64,000 bases of DNA from Aporrectodea caliginosa (lineage: Eukaryota > Annelida > Clitellata > Crassiclitellata > Lumbricidae): NCBI GenBank assembly GCA_020284085.1, contig JACEVL010001855.1, forward strand, positions 766,001 to 830,000. Reading direction: 5' to 3'. The notes below the pieces were generated by a model. The model was not told the origin of the DNA. It worked only from the letters and a program-made list of their open reading frames with translations, and made no database searches. This document shows, piece by piece, positions 49,001 to 60,000 of the stretch. The stretch's first letter is position 1. The number at the start of each line of letters is the position of its first letter. Position numbers and translations under genes: made by a program.

Positions 49001-52000
49001 TTGGCCAAGCGACGGGCTATGGATCTTCAGGCGAAGGCTCTGGCAGAAGGCATGAACATCAAGCCGAAATACGAATATGACTCGGATGAAGATACAGAAG
49101 GTGGTACTTGGGAGCACAAGCGTCGTGACGTTGAGATGTTAGCTACAAAAGGTAAAGAGCTCATTTGGCCATTTCCAATGTTTTGCAGCTGTATTTATCA
49201 TAAATATACATTTGATGCCAAATAGCAGGAATGGAGTCTCTCGGTCTGGATGTTGTTTCTGATTGGTATTTAAGGTAATGCTTATCCCATCAGTTAGAGT
49301 GGTCCCTTGATCTGGAACTCTCCTCTTCCTCATATTTCTTACTCTCTTACTGAGGCTATCTTTCAGTCTAAACTTAAAACTTGCCATTTCCAGTCTGTTT
49401 GTAGTTCTTAAATGTTTCCTGTTGCCCATATTCAGTGTGCACCTATGAACTTTTGAAGGAAGGCATTATGAAATTTCATTTGTATCGTACCGTATTGTGT
49501 TGCCTGCAGAATGGGCTGAAAAGTTGACTGAAATGGGAAGAGGCAAGCATCATCTTGGTGACTTCCTTCCACCAGAAGAACTTGAAAAGTTCATGGAAAC
49601 ATATTCTGTAAGGATTCTGAGATCTTTGGCTTAACTATGCTGTATTAATTATTCAAAATACTGTTCAGCATTCAGTGAAACACCGTTAACCGGCATGGCA
49701 GTCGGAACTGCTCGTTATGCATGCATGTCTTAACCGTTTAACGACGAGCTGTCTATGGTTTCCCTTACATTTTAGTACACGCTCGTCGTTAAAGGGTTAA
49801 CAAGTCTACCAGCAAGGTACACCAGTAATAGACATGTATTTCCTACCTTTGCACGAATATGTAGTCCACGAATCTCAACATCATTGATAGCTAAAAATCA
49901 CATTTGCTTTGTATCAACAGAAGCAGCAACCACTGTTTCCCAGTTCTGTCGAATTGTTCCCATTATGATGTTGAGAGACATGGTGGCACCGCAGGTTATC
50001 GGTGCGCATGTTAACAGTGTTTCGATGTACTTTCAATGAGTGAATTTTTTTGCAATTTATTAAATAAGTTTTAAGATGTTGTTTTCTCTATCTTACTTAC
50101 AGTTGTTCATTTATTAAGGACTATCAGTACTGGATAAATTTCTGTGTTATTTAATATGTTTTGGCAATGTACAGTGCATGCCAGTCACTTGACTTAATGC
50201 GTTGAGACTGAATTGGTATAGTTTCTCATGAACACAGCTCAGACTTGCTCCCACCATGAAAAGCTTAGTGGTTATACATGCAGTCTTCAATAAACTGGTT
50301 TTGTTGCACTACATGTTATCATGTACTGTTCTTGTTTCAGCATCCTAAAACTGTGTTTTGGTTACTTTTGTTACTGTAGGCTTTGAAGGAAGGTCGGGAA
50401 CCTGACTTGTCAGACTACAAACAGTTCAAGCTGACTTGTGAAAATGTTGGATTCCAAATGCTGCAGAAGATGGGTTGGAAAGAGGGCGAGGGTCTTGGAT
50501 CGGAAGGCCAGGGTATCAAGAATCCTGTCAACAAGTATGTCAACATTCTGAAGGCTATTACTTCTTTATTTGACCCTGTTTTAGGGATCACCTAATGTTT
50601 TTTTAGATGTGTTCACTATATTGCTATACATAAGACAACAAAATTTAATGCCTTTTAAGTACTGATTGACAGTGCTTTTGATTGTGGTACATGAAGCCAG
50701 GACACATGTGAGAGCCTCTTGAAAGGCTATTTGTTAATGCCTAATTAATATTATATTAAATTAGAATGAAGTCTTTAACAGCCCTGAGAGTTGTAATTTC
50801 TGTCTGTTGGTGTGTTTTCACCCCTGGACTAGAACCACCATTTTTAAATCTAAGAAGTGTGTTTGTATTATGCGTTTTATAAGACCTTGCTGCTCACTTT
50901 CCAGTTTAGTAACTAGTCAAGATCACGAGAGCTTCATATGAAGTGGAAAAATCTTTGTTGAGCCATTTGGCAGATATGGATAAGTTGTCTATTACTGGTT
51001 TGCTCTTATAGTTCCATCTTTTCTTTCAAACAAAAGGTTTGTCTGTACCAGGAAGAACAACTGTTTTCAACAGAAACCTGTGTTCTCATTGTTACTTTGA
51101 ACTATTATGTACATGGTGGTGGACTGGTGTGCTTTTCAGAGGCTTGCAGGCTCTCGATGGAGGTGGACTTGGTGTGGAGCGCCCTGCTGACCTGAGCAAA
51201 GATGACGACGAATATGATGCTTACAGAAAACGTATGATGCTGGCATATCGCTTCAGACCTAATCCTTTGGTAAGGAAATGCTTTTTATACATGCATCTGC
51301 ATATCTAATTTAATTTTGAAAACTAAACTTTTCTTGTAAAATCAAACATATTTTTACAGCCTATAGTATTTAAGATATACCAATATATGCGTCCTCTTGC
51401 AACAATATGGCGACTGGTCCGGTCTCAATATTTACCGGAATCCTACCGTACTTTTGGGCAACTATGCCAGAAAGCTGACTTTAAGTACCTTTTCTCAGCA
51501 TCATGACCAGCACAGCATATGTTCTGCATCAGCTACTGCCTCCTGAGAAAACTGTCAGGCTATGCGTCCTTGAGCACATAAGAGTTATTTGTAACTAATG
51601 CCTTCTCTTTAGCATGTAAAACCTTTGTCATTCTGATGCTATATGTTCAAATTAATTTGGTGAACTTTGTACACCAAAGGGCGGTTAGCAATTGATTTTT
51701 AATAAAGACTATACTTACTTATTTTGCTGTATAGCACTGTTTGTAGATTATAAAGAAATTTTGATGTGTTACCTTTCTCTGCCAGGCAGTGATTGTTGGC
51801 TGTAGTTTTATCATTATGCTAGTTGCTTCATTTAAAATATTAGATAAATTAGATAAAATAATGATAAATTCTCAGTAAATGATTGTTTTCTTTTGTTAAA
51901 AGCTTTAAAACTAATTTTAACTGATTTTGTGTGTCCCAAGTCATTAAAGGATGCTGTCTTTCAGATGTGCTCACAGAAATTGTGACAATTTGTAAATCCT

Positions 52001-52166
52001 GTTAGCAATTATGTCATCATGTAATGATTTCAACAGTTTGGGAATATTCTTTAAAAATTGGACAATTTGCTAAATTATTTATATTACTGAATAAGACTAG
52101 TAATAATTTTGCCTGTGTTTACTTATGATTTTATTTTAGAACAATCCAAGAAGACCGTACTACTGA
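37093..52166 (+). CDS. SUGP1: SURP and G-patch domain splicing factor, SUGP1/SF4 type, with long Pro-rich/RS insert (14 coding exons)
   Basis: Nuclear pre-mRNA splicing factor. In the known family it works with SF3B1 in branch-site selection, and the G-patch engages the helicase DHX15. Exons: 37093-37298, 39173-39309, 39592-41292, 42954-43023, 43624-43760, 45181-45292, 45676-45782, 46399-46605, 48332-48441, 48977-49151, 49510-49607, 50380-50534, 51140-51269, 52140-52166; all are in phase, 1123 residues (human about 645). Seen in order: [15 protein letters not shown] (conserved N-terminal motif), Pro/Gly-rich region (about 200-494), acidic patch, RS-rich tract (about 615-681), one SURP module (about 757-810), KRKRSRWD (W833), conserved [18 protein letters not shown]-patch (about 1042-1085, [17 protein letters not shown]), [15 protein letters not shown] and the terminal NNPRRPYY. 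The first exon opens at acceptor 37074/37075, so a non-coding exon probably lies upstream. Exon 9 could start at 48290 instead, adding 14 residues in phase. The second SURP of human SUGP1 was not seen. Confidence 0.93.
38242..38400 (+). mobile_element. Serine/leucine-tRNA-like SINE head
   Basis: CTGAGTGGCCGAGTGGATTG and CGGGTTCGCTTCCCGG look like tRNA A- and B-box regions. It is followed by GGGTGGCTCGGTCGCATTAT and an ACACAACACAA tail. The absence of a clean cloverleaf and the attached body argue for a SINE, not a tRNA gene. Confidence 0.55.
38412..38645 (+). mobile_element. tRNA-derived SINE, copy 1 of the duplication
   Basis: It starts GGGGCGCGGTGGTATAGGGG, has GGGTTCGAATCCACC (B-box-like), CCTGGGCAAGTCCTTCACTC, GTCGGGAGCGCCTCTGAAT and GGCGCTATAAC, and ends in (ATACA)n. 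GGGCAAGTC resembles the central domain of CORE-SINEs. The 3' end matches the local LINE 3' end. Confidence 0.9.
38788..39021 (+). mobile_element. tRNA-derived SINE, copy 2 of the duplication
   Basis: Nearly identical to the copy at 38412, with the same tail. It arose with the 371-bp duplication and not by a second insertion, because the flanking sequence is duplicated too. Confidence 0.9.
43990..44460 (+). mobile_element. Decayed LINE C-terminal fragment
   Basis: Plus frames read [20 protein letters not shown], then [12 protein letters not shown], and a 3' end GGAGTGCTACTGACGAGTTT with GTGCTTTACAAATTTTC. Frames are broken. Located in SUGP1 intron 5. Confidence 0.6.
47285..47855 (+). mobile_element. 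Decayed LINE fragments with (GATTA)n tail
   Basis: GTGGCTGCTCATTGAGCAAA starts a degraded C-terminal region like the copy near 54510. The first 3' end is GCGCTATATAAATGATTG at about 47680. A second tail, GGTGCCATAGAAGTCATTAG followed by ATTAGATTAG, lies near 47803-47835. Located in SUGP1 intron 8. Confidence 0.6.
48105..48180 (+). mobile_element. Short LINE 3' end
   Basis: GGAGTCGGGAGTACCTCTGA, then GGAGGGGCGCTATATAAATT and an AATGATTAAATTAATG tail: the local LINE 3' end without coding sequence. Confidence 0.7.
49275..49500 (+). mobile_element. LINE 3' end, (TTGTA)n family
   Basis: TACTGAGGCTATCTTTCAGT, then AAACTTAAAACTTGCC, and the 3' end AAGGAAGGCATTATGAAATT match the terminal region of the LINE at 17337-18560. 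Located directly before SUGP1 exon 11. Confidence 0.75.
49730..49800. mobile_element. 71-bp piggyBac-like micro-MITE
   Basis: TTAACCGTTTAACGACGAGC on the left and GCTCGTCGTTAAAGGGTTAA on the right are 20-bp inverted repeats with one mismatch, each bounded by TTAA. Related, more decayed versions containing TTTTAGTACA occur near 46800 and 55040. Confidence 0.75.
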
Positions 52167-52831
52167 AGATGAGGCGAAGGTGTTCATGACAGACTAAATT
52201 ACATGAAGTTTTGAACTGACTGCACTTAAGAAATGCTAAACACTTATTTCATCGTAAAAATATCTTTTGGTCCAATAAGTTGATTTTCTCTGAACATCTG
52301 TGGTTGCTATGTTGTTTATTTTGGTTTATTCGACTAGAAATGTGACCCAGTCAGCTTTATTATTATTATTATGACATTCTGAGGAGACAAAACAAATGCT
52401 TTCATTGTTGTATGAAACTTGTTAACATTTGTATTGTTCACATTAATGTCAAGTTAACTTTATTTGGTTCAAGATTTCTGCTTCATCTGCACCCCTAGCC
52501 AATACAGCTATAGTGAGTACACTGACTGTATGTATACTCTCGGTGGGAAGATGAGACGGCAAGGGAGAGGACTGGCCACCCGCCCTCATATGCGGAGGCT
52601 AAGAAAACACTTATACCCATTGGCTGCCTCAGGGCTAGCCTAAGGGACTGCTCTTCTTCTAACTTTATTTTGATAGCAGTGTTCCATTGTACTGAATTGG
52701 TCTGGCAGTCTTGTTTCCTCAGCAATTCAGTTTAACCTTTGTCCAGTTGATGCACATAGACCAAAAGATCTTTCAACAATCTGTCACAGGTCATTGGGAA
52801 TGTTGAACTAGTCTAAACATATGGGCTACAT
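52167..52831. other. SUGP1 3' UTR and flank
   Basis: AT-rich sequence directly after the stop codon, expected to hold the 3' UTR. No unambiguous AATAAA polyadenylation signal was found in the first few hundred bases. Contains TATTATTATTATTATG near 52360. Confidence 0.45.
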
Positions 52832-53149
52832 CAGAGGTGTCAAAGAGCCGGCCTGTGGGCCATTTCTGGTCCGCCGACGATGGTTTTCTGGCCTGTGCAA
52901 CCTTGCCTAAAGACAACTGTAATGTTTGTGACTAATATTGATAATGAAGATTGAAATTAAGATTTTAAAAGCATAATTTGATTGTTTGCATGCTAAACAC
53001 TGCACCATTTAGTTTGTAAACATTTTCTGGCGACAGGCTCACCCAGACTCCTCCCAGACCCCTCTTCCGTTTTGCCTTCGGCACAATGGTCCGCCACTTG
53101 CTGGAAAATATTGCCACTGGCCCACGATTAAGAAAGTTTGTCACCTCTG
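52832..53149. mobile_element. 318-bp hAT-type MITE
   Basis: It starts CAGAGGTGTCAAAGAGCCGG and ends AAGTTTGTCACCTCTG, inverted termini with 11 of 13 matching. The flanking octamers GGCTACAT and GTCTACAC match at 6 of 8. No transposase is coded. Confidence 0.75.
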
Positions 53150-53420
53150 GTCTACACGTTTCAAGACAATGCTGAAACACAAACATTCACCGTTCTGATT
53201 ATGTAAAACCGAAATATTGCTCGACACTAAGGCTAACGATTACTGGCAGATGTTATATACTTGCATATGACTGGTTGATTCTGCTCGAAACTTGGTGTGT
53301 TGTTTTTAACTCCACTATATCCCTTACCAACTATGTTAATGGTAGTTGTAAATATTTGTAAATCATATCTTGATGTATAAATCATTATATGCTCATATCT
53401 TGATGTCTTTATTACAACTC

Positions 53421-54160
53421 TAGTCAAAGAGTTCTGAGCCCTATGGAGCTTCTGCAGATTGGACTTAGAGATACCAAGTCGTGAATATGCTGATTCGCGA
53501 TTTGCACAGAATTAGGTGTCATATACCTATGCTGCTAGGGTATCTCTGGTTGCCTGGATTACTGTAACTCACTTCATACTGGTATCTCTAAGTCCAATCT
53601 GCAGAAGCGTCATAGGGTTCCAAACTCTTTGGCTAAAGCCAGAGTCAAAATAAATGCATCTAGATATGAACATATAACCTCTGTACTTTAATCACTGCAT
53701 TGACTTCCTGATCAGCAGAGGATCTCTGTCATATTCGTGTTCGTAGTTTATGAAACACTGAACTCTGGCCAACCACTGTGCTTAAAATCAGTTCTTATTC
53801 CTCAGTTTCATCACTATTCAACAAGGTAATCCGATTGCCTATCTTTCTTTGGTCGTAGTACCTAAAGCTAACACTGTACCGAGTGAATGAGCTGTTTCGG
53901 TTACTGGACCTAGGCTTTATAATTCCCTCCCTGCATATGCTTGATCTACTCGGTTGCTTTTGTCATTTCGTGCTCAACTTAAAGCATATCTGTTTTGGAT
54001 TGCTTATTCACCATAGGCTGTCTCTCTCTGTCTCGACAGACTGATCGTGCGGATGTTGACCTGATTATGGCACAACTTCAGTGTGCCATCAATTGATAAC
54101 TTGTGTATTAGACACTGGAACGATAAAAGTTACTAAGTAATAATAGTATATGCACTGTGT
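53421..54160 (+). mobile_element. LINE fragment with inverted 5' segment
   Basis: From about 53560 plus frames read TGISKSNLQK and NSLAKARVK, then later decayed C-terminal blocks and a 3' end TGTATTAGACACTGG with ATAAAAGTTACTAAG. The segment 53423-53474 is an inverted copy of 53580-53633, with GCAGATTGGACTTAGAGATA on the left and its reverse complement on the right. Confidence 0.75.
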
Positions 54161-54509
54161 GCATATATAAATATGTAAGTAATATTTTGACTTATGTACA
54201 GCACCATTTTCTTTATCCTGGAGTGTTCTATAATGCTATATAAATTGTATTATTATATATGTGATGTTACTCAGAGTTCTGTGGTAATAGATTCCTAACT
54301 GTGCTCATTTTCACATCTTATATGCCTCTGACCTAGTTGCACTTGGAACTAATGTGATTTATTGCCATCTTGAACATTACAACTTGCTTCTCATTTTGTA
54401 TCGCTAAAACAGATTTGCACAAACTACAAATGGTTCAAAATTTTCTGGCAAGAGCCGTAAAAAAAGACGTAAGTATAAACATATGTCATCAATGTTACAA
54501 TCATTATGC

Positions 54510-54965
54510 TGGCTGCTCATTGAGCAACGAATTTTAGTTTAAAATCTGTCTTGTAGTTCACAAAACGTTCCATTCAAATTTCTCAGCCTAACTTCCATAT
54601 GCCAGCAAATACTGCACTTGATCAATGAATACACCAACTTTTTTAAGTGGATACCCCAGCACTTGCTGTGCCTCACACCAAGACGGTGTTGCATTCTCGG
54701 TGGTTGGTCTGAGGTTTTGGAATCCGCTGCCCAATTTTGTGTTCGTTGCCAGTTGTCTAATGTCATTCAAAATTAAGCTTTAAACTCCTCTGTTTCTGCT
54801 TCCTTACTTTCCATAGCTTGACTTTCGGTTTCTTTGGTTGACTTGTTGGATTTTGAGTTTGGTTTGTCTAAGGAATTTTGACTTTGACTACAGTTTTGAA
54901 GTGACTGTTGGTGCGTTATGCATTATAATGATGGTGCTATAGAATTCATTATATTAGATTAGACC
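54510..54965 (+). mobile_element. Decayed LINE fragment with (ATTAG)n tail
   Basis: CTGGCTGCTCATTGAGCAAC at the start parallels the copy at 47285. VVGLRFWNPLPNFVF near 54700 is the WN-LP block. The 3' end is GATGGTGCTATAGAATTCAT and an ATTAGATTAG tail. Confidence 0.65.
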
Positions 54966-55099
54966 TTCAGATATAATCACCTGGCTAGTTCACTCGGCTA
55001 CTAAACTGTTTTTAGCACTTCAATGACAAGCTGCATTGATTCCCAGTCGTTTTTAGTACACTTGTCAAAATGTTACCGGGTAAATATCTCCAAGTGTAT

Positions 55100-55880
55100 C
55101 TTTCCAGTATGTAGCTTGATATATCAAAGGACAATGTCTTAACATGAACAAAAGTGAAGTTCTCTAGTGTGGTCCTCCCAGATCAGATATGCCTGGCATA
55201 CCTACTTTATTTTACTGCAAGATACACAGATTCTACAACTGCTGCTAGTTCCTGACCTAGTCGTGACTTGTGATTCAAGGTTGACATTGGAATCTAATGT
55301 TTTCAACATTTCATGATCCTGTTATTTTGCCTGAAACAACTTTGACCTCAAGATGAGATAATGCAATATCTTTGGACCAACAAATGTTAACTGAAGATGC
55401 TGCCCATGCTCATTTCCGTTCACTTGTCTTATCATGGGGTATTGTAGTTCAATACTACTCTGTGCTCTCTTTTGTTGCGTTTATGACTCCTTACAATTAC
55501 TGGTAATTCTGCGTGCAGTTGCTCGCTCACCTTGTCCCTTCAGCCTCCTTCAATGTCGCTTTAAAGTTGCTGTCCTTGTAGCATTTTATGGTCTAGCACT
55601 GAACTGCCTTGCTCAGTTATGCATTCCACTCATATATCTTCATCCCACAAGGTCAAACTTAAGCTCAGCTTTTCTCTAACATCAACTTTCTGTGACAAAC
55701 TACTTATTGAAACTGGCAAAAAAGATATGGTCCCATGCCTTCTCATATGCTGGTCCGCTTCTATGGCATTTTCTTGCATGAGCTTTGAGGAACTGTTTCT
55801 TCTATTTCATTTCAGAATTGATTGATGACTTATCTTTTTAGAGCACCTTTTGCTTTTGAGGTGAAATACATAAATTAGAA
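55100..55880 (+). mobile_element. Decayed LINE fragment
   Basis: Short plus-frame scraps resemble the C-terminal half of a CR1/L2 element, for example RLTLESNVFNIS with a shift near 55280 and LIMGYCSSILL near 55430. Many stops; no clean 3' end. Confidence 0.45.
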
Positions 55881-56339
55881 TAAGATCAATGATTAACAAT
55901 AATGTATATTCTTTAATTCTGTAATCTATTCTTTCTGTAACCAAGGACATAATATATCAATGTTGGTTACCGGTACTTTCCCTTGGACCCATGAAACACA
56001 CACAAAATGTGCAGAGAAAGGCTGCTTCAAACGGTAGGCAGCCAAGGAGCAGGAAACATCAAAGACAATGTCTAACTTGGTAGATAGGCTGGGCCTTTCA
56101 GCCCCACAAAATCTTGTTGACAGGCTGATGCAAAATGCAACATGTTTCAAGGTCCTTGTGCCCATGTTGGTTAGATACATCAGCAGTGTTTCATGATGGA
56201 CAATGCCCAGGTATAGCATCCAACGATCGTCCTTCGTGTGAGTGCACGCATGTTGGGACAAGAGGTCACATTTTAGCAGTGAAAGTGAATGCAGCACAAA
56301 TGTCACTGTGGTACAAAATCTAGAAGTAGGATTTTGCAG

Positions 56340-57059
56340 GTGTACTTTCAGTTACAGGACGTGGAGGAAATACCAGCAGTAGATTCTTTTAGTTTAATAA
56401 CCCAATATAAGTTAGAAAGCTATATTGCTGTTAGAAAATGAATTGTTCACCCTAAAATTTAGGTTTTGAGTACAACAAGATTTAGTGTGTCTAAATTCAG
56501 GGTGGTACTTGGTTGCAATACATTCATATCAATGAATTCTAGCCCTGTGTGTTATAGTTTGCAAAGGGCATGATAGTGCCAGTTTTTGGAAACGTTTTTT
56601 CTGAAAATTCACAAAACATTGTGAATTTATGCTTTGGATATAAGAGTTTAAACTGCGAGACACTGAAATGCTTCATGTAAACATATCCTCATATTTAGTC
56701 TTTGTTTAATACATTTCAAAGTGAATATAATTATATTCTTAAGACAAAATGTTTATGTGCAGGGAAACTTTGTTACATGATTCTCATAATCTAGGTAAAA
56801 GGAAAGTTTCTGTTTTTAAATAGTTAAAAACAGTACATGTAACTTTAAGCATGTTTTCAGTAGTCTTTAGGCATTATGAACAAATGCTCTTCATGTTGGC
56901 AGTTTATCGTATAAGAATAAACGTCAAAAGGTGGTAATTTCAGAGTAGTGTGCTATCGTCATAGGACGTTGCGACTGAAATCACTATAAATTGTACTGAT
57001 AGAGGAATACTGATGACCATCAGTGAAGTCGCGGTTTCACATGACTGCGTCTTATTCAA
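56340..57059. other. AT-rich spacer, nothing recognised
   Basis: No coding signal or repeat was recognised. The right-hand part should include the 3' UTR of the small secreted-protein gene. Confidence 0.45.
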
Positions 57060-60000
57060 TTAGCGGGAATTTGGTTTCCGTAGATGGTTAAGCATCCACA
57101 CGAGACGACGGTTGACATTTTCATCTGACTGACGTTTCTCCTCTTCTGAACTTTTCACTGTGTCTTGGATATCATTGGAATCTAGTCCTATTGCACCAAG
57201 TAGTGCACTGCCGACTGCTGTAGCCACTTGAGATTTGTGTGTCTCTGTTGGAGTACAAGGTTCCACTGAACAACTGCAAACAGCCAGAACAGATATTGGT
57301 ACAGACTATTTTGTACTTTACTTTGTGACTAATTCAAATTTTATTAGAATCGATTCCATGACCAGTGAACACAAAGTGCATGTACGAATACAGTCATTAA
57401 CAGTTTTCATTTCGTAATTGCCATTAGTAGGTAACAGAAATTGAAGAGGTCATAGTCTAACAGGTTAAAAATCTAATAACTAGTAACAGTTTAGTGTTTG
57501 AAGTCGTGGTGACAGTGATAATCTGTTATGATGTCATACAATCAATCAATTTTCATTTATTCCTTCAAGACAGGATGACATAGACACATCATGTTTACAA
57601 TCATGTACCGAGTCCCTATAGCTCTGTGATAAGGCTAGTATGATTAGGCAGATGATTAGTAAATGTTTTCAAATAGGATACGGGCTATAAGATTTCGTTC
57701 ATCATTCTGGGAAGAGTGAAATTGTGAGTTCTTGACCTAAGGTGGTATTTGTTTTGTCTAGTTTGGGGAAAAGTCACTTTCAAAATCTTCCCAGTTACCG
57801 GGCAGGTTGTGCTTGAGGCAATTTATCAACGTTGGAATAGTTGTAGAAAGCAGTGCATATGTACCTTACTTTTGCATTGTACAGGAAATAGCTTGTGAAC
57901 TACTTGCTGTTAAACTGGCTTTGGGAAGATAAGGTAAATTCTTTAAAACTGGAACAATGCAAAGCATCTACTACAGTTTGATCAATCCAGATTACCAGTA
58001 TTTCCACAATGCTAGTGATGCAACACATTCATCGATCGGCCAGTGAGTGGCAGGGTTATTGGTAAAACTTCTGGCCTAGCCAGGTGTTCATTACATTGGC
58101 CTCCCATCTAGCCGCATAGCATGCTTGGACCGAGTCTTGCGCTCTGCAGCGCGACTCATTGGGCAAATTCCAAAGTATGGACACGTCTCCAGCTACATGC
58201 TGGAGGTCCTCCACTGGCTCCCTATCTATCAGCGCATAGAGTACAGGGTAGCTGCCTTGGTTTTGCGCTGTCTCCAGGGCCTCGCCCCAACTTACCTCCG
58301 TGAGCTCTGCTGTTTGATTTCGGTTGTCCCAGGGCGTCGCCTCCTACGCTCCGCAGAAAAAGGAGTTCTTATGGTTCCTTTTGCTCGTACTGCAACAATG
58401 CAGAACTGAGCTTTTTCTGTGGCAGGGCCAATGATCTGGAATGGTCTTCCTCTAGAGCTGCGTCTACACCCTGGGAGTCTGCCTGAAACTTTTCTTACTA
58501 AACTCAAAACTTCTTTTTGGGCGCGTTGGAGTCGGGAGCGCCTCTGAGTAGTTTCCTTGAAGGGGCGCTGTATAAATTCCCGAATGAATGAATGAATGAA
58601 TGAATTGCAATTTAGCCACATGTAAAAGAAAGGTTGTTGGTTTAATTTTTACGTGTTTGAGGACGTTACCGGTAATTTTATGTATTTAAGCACTGCAATT
58701 GCTAGTTTACAATGTCAATTCAGAACCCCAAGCATCAGGTCATCCCAGTTCTTAAATTACTTCTCTGGTCTTGGCCTAAAGGACGTCCACAAAAATTTAC
58801 AATTAGGACCCCTCTCTCCACCTTGTCTTCATTTGTCAGCAATTAGGATTTCCTACCCCTTCTTGCCGACGTCCACAGTTCAGTGGCCTATGGCCTAAAT
58901 TAGGCTACCCTGTTGACTTTGAAGGGTTGACTGGGCTACTTTTATACTGCTGCTTACAGCAAAAGGTTAGATCCAACACAGTACAGAAGTTGGTGTTAAA
59001 ACACTTTAACAATGGCAGTGTATTAAAAGCGACTGGGAACCAATGCAGGTCATCATTAAGTGTTCAGGCAAAGGTGGTTCTGAAATAACTATAAATTGGG
59101 CAGAACTCTTTCCTGTCTGCATTTAAGAGGCACCTACTGCTACCCTCCGCACAGATGTAGCTAATGGACAGTGATGGGCACAATTCTATTTTGAAAATAG
59201 TTTTCTATTTTCAAAATAGAAAATACTATTTTATTTTCTATTTTCAAAATACTTTTTAAAAGTATTTTGAAAAAGTATTTTCAAAATAGTTTTAAAAAGT
59301 ATTTTGGGGAATTCAAAATACTTTTCCAAAATACTTTTCAAAATACTTTGCTAAAGTAGGCTACTTTTCAGAAATAAATCTTACCAAAGTTCTGCGAAAA
59401 TTATTATTTTAATGTAAAAATGCTTAATTAGGCCTAATAATCTTCTGGCCACATCAACTACTTGTGAGTTTGTTGTATCAGGCTTCTGTTTGGCCTTCTT
59501 TTTTTGCATTATACATACCTATATCAAGAACTGTTCTGGGTGAACGAGCGTGTTCCATTGCTAGACCTACATTTTGGAACTCCCTTCCTGTGTATGTGCG
59601 CTCTGATCAGTAGCTTGTGTTATTTCGTTCTCAACTTAAAAATTGTCTCTTTGAAACCGTTTATCCACCATCATAGATTCATAGGCTGCCTATCTGTCTT
59701 AATGTTAAGGACTTATATTCTGGATATTGACCTGATTACGGCTTGATTTTGGTGTGCCATCGGTCTATTCCTTGTGCATTAGACAACGGCACAATAGAAG
59801 TTACTAATTGCAATTACAGTTATATCAATGCTTCAAGTCATTAGAAACTACAGATCACAGTCAAGCACACTAATGCAATCTAACGGTAGGGCCTACACAC
59901 TAGTGAGTAGAAAATGTTGATCTCGCAAAAGTATTTTGAAAAACTATTTTCAAAAGTATTTTCAAAATACTGTTTTATTTTGTATTTTCAAAATACTTTT

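Noticed and set aside
55926..56306. 126-codon minus ORF with several cysteines
   Set aside because: No domain, no signal peptide, no splice partner and an overlapping plus ORF of similar quality; treated as chance.
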